Numbered from the stretch's first letter, positions 1 through 9,655 are shown. The stretch is 64,000 nucleotides of DNA from Malaciobacter mytili LMG 24559 (GCF_003346775.1 NZ_CP031219.1:1922001-1986000); one strand, 5' to 3'. Made by a program: numbers and translations. Notes: generated by a model from the letters alone, not told the origin.

Positions 1-3000
1 TTATTTGTTTCTCTTAAGATAGTTGTTTTATCATCTAAAGAGTTTTCATTAGTATTTAATATCGTAGTATTATCATCACTTATTTCCTCTTTTTGTTTTA
101 AAGTCTTTTTTTTATACTCTTTTATTAATAAAATATCTTTATATAAAGGGCTTTGTGTTTCTACAATAGGGATAACCAAACTATTATTTTCACTATTTAT
201 ACTCTCCAAACCTTTTAATGAAGCTGGGTCATCACTTAAATAGCTTATTTCATCACTTGAAGACTCTTTTGTTTGGGCCACTGCCACTGTTCCTATCATA
301 ACAGCTGTTGCTATTGATGAGGCTTGAGAAGTTGGATTATTTTCATTTAAAACATTCTCTTCTTCAACTATCTCTTCTTCTTTTTTAAATTCAGCTTTTT
401 TTATTAGTTGTTTATTTAAATAATCCACTTCAAAAACTACATTTTTAAAAGCTATCTCTTCTATATCAACTAAAGTATCTAAAATCTTTTTATCATTTGA
501 TTTTACTAAAATAGTATTATTATTTAAAAACATAACTTGATAGTTTTCAAAATTATCTTTATATTCAACAGTATCTTTACCACTTCCTGCATATATTATA
601 TTTTTACCAGCAGTAGTATTTATATAATCATTACCATCACCTAAGATTACTACATCATCACCCTCACCTGCATAAACTTTATTATTTCCCTTTATTGAAA
701 CAATATAATCATCTCCTTTTCCTGCATAAACAATATCATTACCAGCACCCAAAGAGATATTATCAGCTCCATCATTAGCAAAAACTATATTATTTTCATC
801 ATTTGTTACTATTACATCATTATTTTGTGAGCCTTTTACTCCCTCTATATTTATATATTTATCATTTTCATTTGAGTAGTTATTTTTTAAATTTACAACA
901 GAAGAGTTTTCACTATTAGTATAATCTACTAAATCAACTCCTTCTCCTCCATCTAAGGTATCACTTCCACCTTTTCCTTCTAAAATATCATTACCACTAT
1001 TTCCTATTAAAGTATTATCTTTATCATCTCCTACTAAAATATCATCAAAATTTGAACCCTTAAGATTTTCTACATTTTTTAAAGTATCACCATCATCATT
1101 ATTATTAGAATTTAAACTTGCATATACACCACTTTTTGAGTTTTCATAAGAAACACTATCAATACCTAATCCTGTATCAATATTTTTTTTACCATCTTGT
1201 ACAAGAATATAGTCATCTCCACTACCTGTAACAATTGTATCATTACCTTTTGATGAAACAATTAGATTATCTCCATAATATGCGGTAATCTTATCATCTA
1301 AAGAAGTATCCAAATAGATATTTTTATCTTCAAATTCATTTACATATTTAGCTAAAGCTTCATCTTCTAAAAGTAGAGTTTTAAAAGCTTCATTTACATC
1401 TATTTTTCCACCATTTTCTTCTACTTTTATCAATTCAAGTAAGGCTTGAAGGTTCACTTTTGTTCCATTTGGCAGGTCTATATGTGTATTTGTTTTATCC
1501 CATTTTTCCCAGTTTGAAATTACAAACTCTTTTGAGTTTTCTTGTGCTTTTTGTGCTTCTAAATCCTTATCAAAAGTAGTAATTATTAATTTACCTTCTT
1601 TTAATTCAAACTGCAAATCATTTAAACTTTTTCCAGCAAAAGAAAAAGCATCTTCACTTATAGTAAAGTTTTCATAAGGATTAGGAATATTTGCAAGTTC
1701 TAATAACTCTTCAAATCTTTTTGCAAAAATTTCTACTTTTTCTAAAAAGCTATATTTTAAAGCTTTAGGATTTTTTAGAAACTCTTCATAAGATTGGGCT
1801 TTTACATTTACATCTAAACTATTTGTATAGTTTAAATATCCTAAATTTAAGTCATATCCTAACTCTTTTAAAATCTCTAATGCCTCTTCTTTTGATGGTT
1901 CATTAATATTTATTTCATCTTCTTTATTTAAAGCAAGTACACTTTCACTTTCTTCTTTTAGATAAATATTTATCATTTTTTTAGCTATTTGATTTAGATA
2001 GTCATTTACATCCACATCTAATAATTCATCATTTTCTTTATGTATCTCATAATTATATTTTGCTATTTCACTATTTAGTTTATTAAAATCTTCACTATAA
2101 TGTTGCTCTTCTAATCTCAACTCTTCAGCAATAGAAAATACCTCTTGCCAATGTATTGCTTCTATTTCTTTATAGTGCTTATTATTAAATTCTAAAATTG
2201 CAGTTGCTTTTTCTTCTTTTATTTGTTCAATTTGCTCTTTTTGTAAAGCAATCTCTTCTTCATAGATATTTTTTTGAGTTTGAAGGTTTAGCATTTTTTG
2301 TTGTTTTTTTAAAGATAAATTACCCTCTTTTTGTCTTTCTTGATACTCTTCTAGTTGTTTATTTACTTTTTCTAAAGCTATTTGATTTTCTTGTAGTTTT
2401 TTATTTACTTCTTCTATCTTTTCATCAAAACTTTTTTCTAATTGCTCTTTTTGTGTATAGTAGTTTTGTATATCTTCATTTGTTACTTCTTTTAGTATCT
2501 CATCCACATATGTTTTATAGTTTTTAAAACTATATTTTTTTAAAAATTCATCAAGAACTCTATTTTTTTCAGTTTCATCTTCTAGTTTTGATATTTGATG
2601 GTACTCTTCATTTATCTCTTGAAGTATTTTTTTATCTGTGATTATTTTTCCATTACTATCTATGATAATATTTACTTCATTTTTATAATCACTATATTCT
2701 TGAGCAATTTTTATATTTTTATACAATAAATCCAAATCTACTCTTCCACTTTCATCATCTGGATTTCCTTCTAAAAACTTCTCATTTGTTCTATGCATTG
2801 CTCTTAGGATATAAGGGTTCCCATTTTCTACATTTATAAATGGTATTTCAACACTTAAAGCATGTGCCATTGTCTCTTTTGCAGTACTAAAACTTCCTTT
2901 ATAACCATTTATAAATATTTTTTTCTTAAATTGACTGATATTTATATCTGGCATTAAACTAGCATCTACTAGTTGTCCTCCTGGTAAATTAAAGATATTT

Positions 3001-6000
3001 GTTAATTGTTGTGCAAATGAATTACCTATATTTATCATAGCTTCTTCATTTCCACCATCATCACTATCACTAAAGACTAGATTATAAGTTTGTGTCTCTT
3101 CATCAAACTCCAGTTTTGCTTCTGCTGTTGGAGGTGGTGGTGTCCCTCCAAATAATCCTCCTAGTAAACTACCTACTATTACTCCTATTATGGCTCCAAT
3201 TAACGCACCTATTGGACCAGCAGCAGAACCAAAAGTTGCAAATTGTGAAGCAAGTGCACCACCTGTCGTTGCCATTGTAGTACCAGCCATTGCACCTATT
3301 GCACTACCAATAGAAGCCCCCATTGATTCTTCTTTTGTATCTATCCAACTCTCTGCAATTGCATATCCTATTTTTGAACCAATAAATCCACCTATTGCAC
3401 TAGCAAAATCAAAATTTATACTCTGTCCAGTTGCAAAATTTGTTATAGCAGTAGAGGCTGCATATGAAAGTGTAAAATCAGCAAGGTCACCTATAAGTGT
3501 CCCATCCATACCTAAAATATCTGAAATATTATCATTTTTTGCAAAGTATGAAGATAAGGCAAAAGAGACAACTGAACCTGCCAAATTTTTCCAAGAAGAG
3601 GCTCCCACATCTTTAACTGCTATATCGTTATTATAAGTAGCTAAATCAGCTATTACTCCTACACTTGTACCTACAACTATTTTATCTATATTTGAAAAAT
3701 CACTATTATTTGCGATTATTAAACTTCCTATTTGATTTATCGCTGTTTTTCCAACATCATTCCAAGTTGCAACTGGTCTTACTTCTGTATCTTTTTGTAT
3801 AGAAATTGTTTGTTCATTTGTATCTAGATTATGTTCATATACTAAATCTTTTGTTGTAAAGTATTTAGAAGTAGTTCCATCTTCATTGGGAACTTCTGCC
3901 ACATAGTTCCCATCTTGTGTTTGCATTAGCTTTACAGTACCATAAGCACTTGAAATATATTTTGCATCACCTTTTGGCATGATTAGTGATTGTCCTGCTA
4001 AGATTTTTCCACTACCATCTAAACTATTTACAAAAGCAATATTTTCTTTTTTTAAATTTGTATTATTAAAGCTATCTAAATTTATATCTTGTTTTGCCAC
4101 TAGTGAGCTTACTTCGAAATTACCATTTTCCAATCTTTTATAAGAAATATCTACTTTATCTTCAAACCCATATGAGTCAAAATAGTATCCATCTTTATTT
4201 GCAATAATTACTCTATCTTCAAAGTTTACATTTATAGAACCATCACTATTTATTTCATAAGCTCCCTTTTCATTAAAACCATCAGTAAAAGTAGCATAGG
4301 TTACTTTAGACCCATCAGAGTTTGGTACAATAAAGATATGATTCCCATCTTGCGTTGTATATTGTGCTATTTCTCCATATCCACCCTCTATTTCTTGTTT
4401 TGATATTGGTACTTGGAAGTTAATATTTTTTGAAACGGTATCACCATTTAGATGATTGAACTCTTTTAGTTCTTCTTTTGAAAAGTCTGTATATTTTGCT
4501 AGTTTTTCTATTTCTACATTATCTTTTTTTATCTCTATATTTTCTAATACTTTTTTCCCATCTTGCATTTTATATGAAATCTCAAATTCATCTGTTGATA
4601 CCTCTTTTTGATACATTATTCCTTTACTATCTTTTTCCCATACTTCATATATTCCATCTTGTGTGAAAGTTATCTTATTTGGGTTTGTTTTATCTCCATA
4701 GATTAATAAATCACTATTTTCATCATATGTTATATTTGTTTTATTATTATTTTCATCTGGCACTCTAAGTGTAAAGGTATCATCAGGGTTTTTAAATAGT
4801 TTTATTACTCCATTTTCACTTTCTATTTCTACTGCTTTTTCTTTGGGAACTAAAACTTTATACCCTACTGGCAAGTTTTTTGCGTCTTCTAATGTTAAAT
4901 TATTATATTCTAGTAATTCTATTGAAGAAAAAGGAGTATTTTGAGCGATATGGGAAATTGTTTGACCTTCTTTTAAAGATATTACCTGGTCATTTAAAAT
5001 ATAGTTACCATTATCTATTGAAGGAATATTTTTTTCAAAAATTGGAGTTTCTATTGAATTTGATATTTGCGTATCAATTACTGCTTCACTATTTTCATTG
5101 AAACTTAATTTTGTTACTTTATTTTCTCCCATATTATATTCTGTTGTATTTGTATCTTTTGAAATAATTTGTTTTGTTGGAGTAATTATTGTCTTTCCAT
5201 TTGCAAAAGCTTCTCTTAGTTCTGCTTCATCCACATAGCCATTTGCTATTGCTAAATCTTTTAATGGCAAATTACTATTTGTTTTTTGTCTTAATAAAAC
5301 ATCAAGTTGTGTATTTGGATGAATATTAGAGTTTGAATCATATACTAGTTCATAATTAGTGTCTGATATATTTTTTACTATTACACCTTCTGCTACATTA
5401 CTACTATCTTTTACTTCTATATTACCTATTCCTAATTTTTGTGTTGTTACACTTCCATCTGCATTTACTCTATTATATATTTGTTCATTTCCATCAATTT
5501 CTAAAAGAGAATAATCTTCTGCATTATAATAAAATACTTTTGTTTTACCCGAGTTATCTTCTACTATGATTTTTTGATTACCTTTATCATCTGTAAATAC
5601 TGTCACTCCCTCATTTACATCGGGCTTATTTGGTATTGCTATTTTTGTTCCATCTTGGATATTATTATAATCATCTTCTTTTACTTTTAAATTATTATAA
5701 TCAAGCAGTTGTTTTTCTGTAAGACCATTTTTTTGAGCTATTTGAGACAAACTATTATTTTCATCTATTATTTCATTATTCTCATAGTTTATTGTACTTT
5801 TTAAATTTTCAGCTTTTCTTGTATATAAATCTTTTGTTAGTTCATTTATATGCTTATTCCATACTGGTGTATTTTGGGGATAAACTCCACTTTGAACCAT
5901 ATTATTATAAGCTTCAAGATTACTTTCTTTTAACTGCTCAAATCTTTGAGTTTCTAAATCATATGTAGACTGAAAATCTTGGGCATAATTATAGACTTTT

Positions 6001-6542
6001 TCTGTAAAGGCTCCTGCATCTATCCCTGCTTTATCCAATGCATAACCTATTCCTATTCCTGCAGCAAATCCAAAAAAAACTACTCCAAAGGCTGGAATAC
6101 CAAATAGAGCTGTTATAGGAGCTAAGCTTGAAACAAGTGCAATACCAGCAGCACCCTCTGCAAAATCTTGTAAAAGAGTTCCTGATATATGAGCAATATT
6201 ATCATCTACACTTTTTGAATTATCCCATTCTAAGACAGCAGTTACTGCACCTGCTTTGGTATTAGTAAATAGTTTAGTAATATTTGGGATATCTTTTGCA
6301 TCTATATGATTATTTTTTTCAAGATGTTCAGTTAGCATTTCTACTGCTACATCAGGTGTGGCTATTGCAATTTTAAAAAGCTTTTCAGAATTAGAAGAGT
6401 CTGTAATATCCATAGAGTCATTTTTTATTATAGTATTACTATTATTTTCAGTACTATTGTTTTCTTTAGTGCTATTATCACTATCCTCTTTTTGTGCTGT
6501 TATACCAATTTGAAATTCCAATGTATCTTGCTTTTTTTCCAT
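1..6542 (-). CDS. Giant LysM / RTX-repeat surface or secreted protein, 3' end beyond window
   Basis: An uninterrupted reading frame runs leftwards from an ATG at 6542 (AGAGGTG ribosome site just upstream) to base 1 without a stop, giving at least 2180 residues. I spot-checked the frame near both ends and in the middle. In order: an acidic Ser/Asn-rich N-terminus (1-80); a Gly/Ala-rich hydrophobic stretch (~115-165); about four LysM-like motifs (~261-300, ~515-565, ~671-715, ~815-858); a long Gly/Ala-rich hydrophobic region with a PPPP turn (~970-1140); a Glu/Lys/Gln-rich coiled coil (~1350-1470); and Ca-binding GGxGxD-type repeats with aspartates (~1750-1995). There is no obvious N-terminal signal peptide, which fits type I secretion, but the C-terminal signal would lie outside the window. 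LysM suggests peptidoglycan contact and the RTX repeats suggest calcium-dependent folding outside the cell. Adhesin, surface-layer-like protein or toxin are all possible; the exact role is not recognised. Confidence 0.85.
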   Translation of the reverse strand, partial: MEKKQDTLEFQIGITAQKEDSDNSTKENNSTENNSNTIIKNDSMDITDSSNSEKLFKIAIATPDVAVEMLTEHLEKNNHIDAKDIPNITKLFTNTKAGAVTAVLEWDNSKSVDDNIAHISGTLLQDFAEGAAGIALVSSLAPITALFGIPAFGVVFFGFAAGIGIGYALDKAGIDAGAFTEKVYNYAQDFQSTYDLETQRFEQLKESNLEAYNNMVQSGVYPQNTPVWNKHINELTKDLYTRKAENLKSTINYENNEIIDENNSLSQIAQKNGLTEKQLLDYNNLKVKEDDYNNIQDGTKIAIPNKPDVNEGVTVFTDDKGNQKIIVEDNSGKTKVFYYNAEDYSLLEIDGNEQIYNRVNADGSVTTQKLGIGNIEVKDSSNVAEGVIVKNISDTNYELVYDSNSNIHPNTQLDVLLRQKTNSNLPLKDLAIANGYVDEAELREAFANGKTIITPTKQIISKDTNTTEYNMGENKVTKLSFNENSEAVIDTQISNSIETPIFEKNIPSIDNGNYILNDQVISLKEGQTISHIAQNTPFSSIELLEYNNLTLEDAKNLPVGYKVLVPKEKAVEIESENGVIKLFKNPDDTFTLRVPDENNNKTNITYDENSDLLIYGDKTNPNKITFTQDGIYEVWEKDSKGIMYQKEVSTDEFEISYKMQDGKKVLENIEIKKDNVEIEKLAKYTDFSKEELKEFNHLNGDTVSKNINFQVPISKQEIEGGYGEIAQYTTQDGNHIFIVPNSDGSKVTYATFTDGFNEKGAYEINSDGSINVNFEDRVIIANKDGYYFDSYGFEDKVDISYKRLENGNFEVSSLVAKQDINLDSFNNTNLKKENIAFVNSLDGSGKILAGQSLIMPKGDAKYISSAYGTVKLMQTQDGNYVAEVPNEDGTTSKYFTTKDLVYEHNLDTNEQTISIQKDTEVRPVATWNDVGKTAINQIGSLIIANNSDFSNIDKIVVGTSVGVIADLATYNNDIAVKDVGASSWKNLAGSVVSFALSSYFAKNDNISDILGMDGTLIGDLADFTLSYAASTAITNFATGQSINFDFASAIGGFIGSKIGYAIAESWIDTKEESMGASIGSAIGAMAGTTMATTGGALASQFATFGSAAGPIGALIGAIIGVIVGSLLGGLFGGTPPPPTAEAKLEFDEETQTYNLVFSDSDDGGNEEAMINIGNSFAQQLTNIFNLPGGQLVDASLMPDINISQFKKKIFINGYKGSFSTAKETMAHALSVEIPFINVENGNPYILRAMHRTNEKFLEGNPDDESGRVDLDLLYKNIKIAQEYSDYKNEVNIIIDSNGKIITDKKILQEINEEYHQISKLEDETEKNRVLDEFLKKYSFKNYKTYVDEILKEVTNEDIQNYYTQKEQLEKSFDEKIEEVNKKLQENQIALEKVNKQLEEYQERQKEGNLSLKKQQKMLNLQTQKNIYEEEIALQKEQIEQIKEEKATAILEFNNKHYKEIEAIHWQEVFSIAEELRLEEQHYSEDFNKLNSEIAKYNYEIHKENDELLDVDVNDYLNQIAKKMINIYLKEESESVLALNKEDEININEPSKEEALEILKELGYDLNLGYLNYTNSLDVNVKAQSYEEFLKNPKALKYSFLEKVEIFAKRFEELLELANIPNPYENFTISEDAFSFAGKSLNDLQFELKEGKLIITTFDKDLEAQKAQENSKEFVISNWEKWDKTNTHIDLPNGTKVNLQALLELIKVEENGGKIDVNEAFKTLLLEDEALAKYVNEFEDKNIYLDTSLDDKITAYYGDNLIVSSKGNDTIVTGSGDDYILVQDGKKNIDTGLGIDSVSYENSKSGVYASLNSNNNDDGDTLKNVENLKGSNFDDILVGDDKDNTLIGNSGNDILEGKGGSDTLDGGEGVDLVDYTNSENSSVVNLKNNYSNENDKYINIEGVKGSQNNDVIVTNDENNIVFANDGADNISLGAGNDIVYAGKGDDYIVSIKGNNKVYAGEGDDVVILGDGNDYINTTAGKNIIYAGSGKDTVEYKDNFENYQVMFLNNNTILVKSNDKKILDTLVDIEEIAFKNVVFEVDYLNKQLIKKAEFKKEEEIVEEENVLNENNPTSQASSIATAVMIGTVAVAQTKESSSDEISYLSDDPASLKGLESINSENNSLVIPIVETQSPLYKDILLIKEYKKKTLKQKEEISDDNTTILNTNENSLDDKTTILRETN

Positions 6543-6552
6543 TTTACACCTC
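6303..6552. repeat. 250-bp direct repeat, copy A (start of giant gene)
   Basis: This block covers the ribosome site and first ~80 codons of the giant gene. It matches 7757-8006 at a constant offset of 1454 bases with one substitution noticed by eye and no gaps. Homology stops abruptly on the left, at about codon 80. Confidence 0.9.
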
Positions 6553-6557
6553 TTTTA

Positions 6558-7196
6558 CTATTTTGCTGGTAATAAAATTAATCTTTGTTCTATTTCATCA
6601 ATATTTATATTTAAATATTTTTGAATATACTCCTTTACTTTACTTTGTTCTTCCAAACTTAATAAACCATAGGCTATTCCACCAAATTTTTCATCTTTAT
6701 TATTTATAAATACAAAATTTATTATGGAAATTTTTTGATAGGGGATATATAAACTTAAAAATGACAATATAATACTAGGTATAAAAAAAAATGTTAGTAA
6801 ATATAATTTTTTTAATCCCTCTAAATGTTCTCCTTTTCCACAAAGAAAATTAAATTTTAGTTTATACATCTTTTTTATATCTTTTAAAATTATTGAAGTT
6901 TTATTTGATGAGATTAAAATATATGTTGGATAAAATTTTATAGTTTTTCTTTTTTGGACTAATACGTAAAATAGAAGTTTTAATATACAATAAACATAAT
7001 ATGGTATAGTAAGCATTACTGTTAATCTTCCTAATCTTCCACTATCAAATATCTTTTCTAAACTATAGTCATACAAATAAAATACAACTAATAATAAACT
7101 ACTACCTAAAACAACCATAAACATTTGTGTTATTAAATATATTTTATCTTCTATCTCAAATAGAAAATCATTAGATACTATTTCTTCTTTATTCAT
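6558..7196 (-). CDS. PH-domain-like membrane protein, copy adjacent to the giant gene
   Basis: A 212-residue protein starting at ATG 7196 behind AGAGAGA. The giant LysM/RTX gene begins 15 bases after its stop, so the two are probably co-transcribed. Two hydrophobic segments (~25-45 and ~60-82) are followed by a strand-rich part (KTIKFYPTYILISSNKTSI and onward) that resembles bacterial PH-like domains of the YcxB/YdbT type. A second hydrophobic pair lies at ~132-155. The charged end contains YLNINIDEIEQ. I do not recognise a named family. A 213-residue paralogue lies at 8018-8659, with near-identical ends and a diverged middle. Possible roles are helper, export partner or protective factor for the giant protein; this is inference from position only. 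Confidence 0.8.
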   Translation of the reverse strand: MNKEEIVSNDFLFEIEDKIYLITQMFMVVLGSSLLLVVFYLYDYSLEKIFDSGRLGRLTVMLTIPYYVYCILKLLFYVLVQKRKTIKFYPTYILISSNKTSIILKDIKKMYKLKFNFLCGKGEHLEGLKKLYLLTFFFIPSIILSFLSLYIPYQKISIINFVFINNKDEKFGGIAYGLLSLEEQSKVKEYIQKYLNINIDEIEQRLILLPAK

Positions 7197-7290
7197 ATAT
7201 TCTCTCTTTTTAATAAATAATAACTCAATACATTATTATTACACTTCTCTAATTTAACTCCCTTTATTCTTAAAGTTTACTTAAAAATAA
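7124..7290. repeat. 167-bp direct repeat, copy A (promoter and start of membrane gene)
   Basis: Covers the upstream region and first ~24 codons of the 6558-7196 gene. It matches 8587-8753 at a constant offset of 1463 bases with two substitutions noticed. It presumably carries the shared promoter of the unit. Confidence 0.88.
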
Positions 7291-7561
7291 CCTTATATAT
7301 TATTTGATTTGTGTGTATTTATTTTAATAATCGTTATTATTTAATAAAGCCAAAGGGGAAATAGTAATTGGTTTGATTGTTTTTTATAAAAGTAATTTTT
7401 AAGAATTTTTTTTAAAATTATGCAATATTAGTTTTTATTTATACTTTTTTATTTATAAAATCTATATTTTTTTAAACACATTAGTAATTAAGTTTATTGT
7501 TTAGTTTTTTTAAAGCCAATATAATCATCAGTTTTTTACCTCTTTTAGTTAAAAGAGCTTA
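7197..7561. other. 365-bp AT-rich gap without a supported gene
   Basis: Lies between the truncated copy and the 6558-7196 membrane gene. The part next to the membrane gene belongs to the duplicated promoter block (7124-7290). The rest is very A+T-rich and holds no reading frame I can support. A short hairpin-like stretch near 7525-7560 (CTCTTTTAGTTAAAAGAG) could end transcription of the truncated copy, but it lies immediately downstream of that gene's stop and is weak. Confidence 0.5.
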
Positions 7562-7996
7562 TTATGCTACCTTTATTTCATCATAAAATCTATTATTAAA
7601 TTTTATATTTTTTTCTAGTTCAAGGCTTGAAGATAAAATTTTATATGAGTTTACTTTTGTAAATGAATAAAAATTTTTTCTTTGTAACGATGAAATAGGT
7701 AAAAAGCTAATTTTTAATAATAGATTTTTAGGAACGTGAGGTATATTTTTTAAATTTATATGATTATTTTTTTCAAGATGTTCAGTTAGCATTTCTACTG
7801 CTACATCAGGTGTGGCTATTGCAATTTTAAAAAGCTTTTCAGAATTAGAAGAGTCTGTAATATCCATAGAGTCATTTTTTATTATAGTATTACTATTGTT
7901 TTCAGTACTATTGTTTTCTTTAGTGCTATTATCACTATCCTCTTTTTGTGCTGTTATACCAATTTGAAATTCCAATGTATCTTGCTTTTTTTCCAT
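7562..7996 (-). pseudogene. Truncated copy of the giant LysM/RTX gene start
   Basis: A 144-codon frame starting at ATG 7996; an upstream in-frame GTG at 8008 is less likely. Residues 1-80 are essentially identical to the giant protein's N-terminus. After the NNHI residues the sequence changes to an unrelated basic tail of about 64 residues that ends at a stop. None of the LysM, coiled-coil or RTX parts remain. It sits 21 bases after the 8018-8659 membrane gene, repeating the order seen at the intact locus. It is probably a deletion remnant of a duplicated giant gene. It could also be a short functional protein that shares the N-terminal domain, since the frame is open and keeps its ribosome site. 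Confidence 0.65.
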
Positions 7997-8006
7997 TTTA
8001 CACCTC
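7757..8006. repeat. 250-bp direct repeat, copy B (start of truncated gene)
   Basis: Partner of 6303-6552. It holds the ribosome site and first ~80 codons of the truncated copy. Near-identity over 250 bp, when the neighbouring membrane-protein genes have diverged in the middle, suggests a recent duplication or continuing gene conversion. Confidence 0.9.
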
Positions 8007-8017
8007 ACTTACAATAC

Positions 8018-8659
8018 TTAAGTTAAAAAGACTAATTTTTGTTCTATTTCATCAATATTTATATTTAAATATTTTTCAAAATACAATGTAACTTTGCGTT
8101 GCTCTTTTTCATTCATTAATCTATATCCAATTCCTGCAAATCTTTCATTTTTATTATTTGTAAACATTAAATTATCAATATACTTTTTTTTGTATAAAAT
8201 CAATGCACAACATAAAAGTAAAAACCATCCAATTAAGACAAATGGTAGAGCAAATAAATACAACAACTTTTTACTCTTTGATGCACTATTTTTTTTACTT
8301 AAACCAATTAATAGATTCAATTTTACTTTATATATCTTTTTTATATCTTTTAAAATTATTGATGTATTATTTGATAGTAAAATATATGTTGGATAAAATT
8401 TTATAGTTTTTCTTTTTTGTATTAAAATATAATATAAAGTTTTTATAATATAGTATATGTACATAGGGATACTAAATACTATTACTAATCTTCCTAATCT
8501 TCCACTATCAAATATCTTTTCTAAATTATAATTATATGAAGACAATAATAACAATAATAAAGTACTACCTAAAATAACTATAAATATTTGTGTTATTAAA
8601 TATATTTTATCTTCTATCTCAAATAGAAAATCATTAGATACTATTTCTTCTTTATTCAT
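8018..8659 (-). CDS. PH-domain-like membrane protein, second copy
   Basis: A 213-residue paralogue of the 6558-7196 product. The first ~24 residues (from MNKEEIVSNDFLFEIEDKIY) and the ending (YLNINIDEIEQ) are almost identical, while the middle differs clearly. The layout is the same: two hydrophobic helices, a strand-rich KTIKFYPTYILLSNNTSI region, a second hydrophobic stretch (~135-160), then a charged tail. It is followed by the truncated copy of the giant gene. Conserved ends around a diverged middle point to divergence followed by sequence exchange at the flanks. Function unknown. Confidence 0.8.
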   Translation of the reverse strand: MNKEEIVSNDFLFEIEDKIYLITQIFIVILGSTLLLLLLSSYNYNLEKIFDSGRLGRLVIVFSIPMYIYYIIKTLYYILIQKRKTIKFYPTYILLSNNTSIILKDIKKIYKVKLNLLIGLSKKNSASKSKKLLYLFALPFVLIGWFLLLCCALILYKKKYIDNLMFTNNKNERFAGIGYRLMNEKEQRKVTLYFEKYLNINIDEIEQKLVFLT

Positions 8660-8753
8660 ATATTCTCTCTTTTTAATAAATAATAACTCAATACATTATT
8701 ATTACACTTCTGTAATTTAACTCCCATTATTCTTAAAGTTTACTTAAAAATAA
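8587..8753. repeat. 167-bp direct repeat, copy B
   Basis: Partner of 7124-7290, covering the upstream region and first codons of the 8018-8659 gene. Weaker similarity continues further upstream: both copies contain TTTTTTATAAAAGTAATTTT, at about 7380 and 8802. Confidence 0.88.
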
Positions 8754-8874
8754 TTTATTTTATTGTCTAATCAAAGGTAGATAATATAGATAGTTACTAA
8801 TTGTTTTTTATAAAAGTAATTTTTAAAAAATTTAAAAAGTTTTTATATATTTTCTAAAAGTAGAAGTTTAAAAA

Positions 8875-9378
8875 TTAGTAGTTTTTATTTCTTCTACTTT
8901 TTCTAACACTTCTTATCCAAAGTATATTTACACTATACATAGAGATAAAAGCAGAAAAAACACCTAAAGTAAAAGCTCCTATCCATAAACATAAAGCTAT
9001 TTGGTCAAAATTTTCATACATTGAATCAAAACTAAACTCAATAGCAGAAGAAGGTTGAAAGATAAGTTTTCCTAACTGATATTCAAAATAAAAAAGAGGT
9101 GGCATAGTCAAAGGATTGCTTATAAATATTAAAAGAAAACTAATTGGCAGATTTGCATTAAAAACTATTGCTAAAAGTGTTGCTAAAACCATTTGAAATG
9201 GCATAGGAAGACAAGCTACAAAAATACCTATAAATACACCAAGAATAACTTTTCTTCTTGAAAGACTCCAAAGCCCCTTTTTATATAAAAGATTTCCAAA
9301 GATTTTTAAAAACTTTTGTTCTTGTATCTTTTGATGTGTTGGTAGTATCTTTTTTAGCTTTTTTCTTGGCAAAAGCAT
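8875..9378 (-). CDS. DUF2062 family membrane protein
   Basis: A 167-residue protein with a basic N-terminus and three to four hydrophobic segments (~43-62, ~66-90, ~128-155). The central part, with GVFIGIFVACLPMPFQM followed by ISNPLTMPPLFYFEYQLG, matches the conserved core of DUF2062 proteins: short polytopic inner-membrane proteins of unknown role, common in Gammaproteobacteria and Campylobacterota. It is transcribed alone, away from the small plus-strand gene at 9500. No catalytic motif is visible. Confidence 0.85.
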   Translation of the reverse strand: MLLPRKKLKKILPTHQKIQEQKFLKIFGNLLYKKGLWSLSRRKVILGVFIGIFVACLPMPFQMVLATLLAIVFNANLPISFLLIFISNPLTMPPLFYFEYQLGKLIFQPSSAIEFSFDSMYENFDQIALCLWIGAFTLGVFSAFISMYSVNILWIRSVRKSRRNKNY

Positions 9379-9499
9379 CCTTTTTTTGGTTTATGAATTG
9401 TATCAAAAAAAAAGTAATATTTATTTATAAAGAAAACTAATATATAAAATTTATACTTTTTATATCCAGCTTATTTTATGATTAGAAAAAGGAGATAAA

Positions 9500-9655
9500 A
9501 TGCAAAAACTATGTAAAATAAAAAAAAGTGACTATGAATCTTTTAAAGAAGAGATAATTAAAAATATAAAAAAACCTAAATTTTATTGTAAAAAGTGTTT
9601 TAGGGTTGCTAAAACAAAAAAACTTTTATGTAGTGCTGAAACACTTAAAATGTAA
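9500..9655 (+). CDS. Small Cys-containing protein, 51 residues
   Basis: ATG at 9500 follows a good AGGAGA ribosome site; the frame ends with TAA at 9653-9655. The product is Lys-rich and carries a CxxC pair (YCKKC) with additional Cys residues at 5 and 44, so it may bind a metal. The 3' end faces the stop of the ankyrin gene at 9689. I know no function for it. The strong ribosome site and clustered cysteines are the reasons for calling it real. Confidence 0.6.
   Translation: MQKLCKIKKSDYESFKEEIIKNIKKPKFYCKKCFRVAKTKKLLCSAETLKM

Noticed and set aside
2198-5101. Plus-strand open frames inside the giant gene
   Set aside because: They lie opposite the long minus-strand frame, have low-complexity Leu/Phe-rich translations and no ribosome sites; they are shadows of the coding strand.
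6303-8753. Insertion sequence explaining the duplicated blocks
   Set aside because: No transposase, terminal inverted repeats or target duplications are visible; the copies are direct and contain gene starts.
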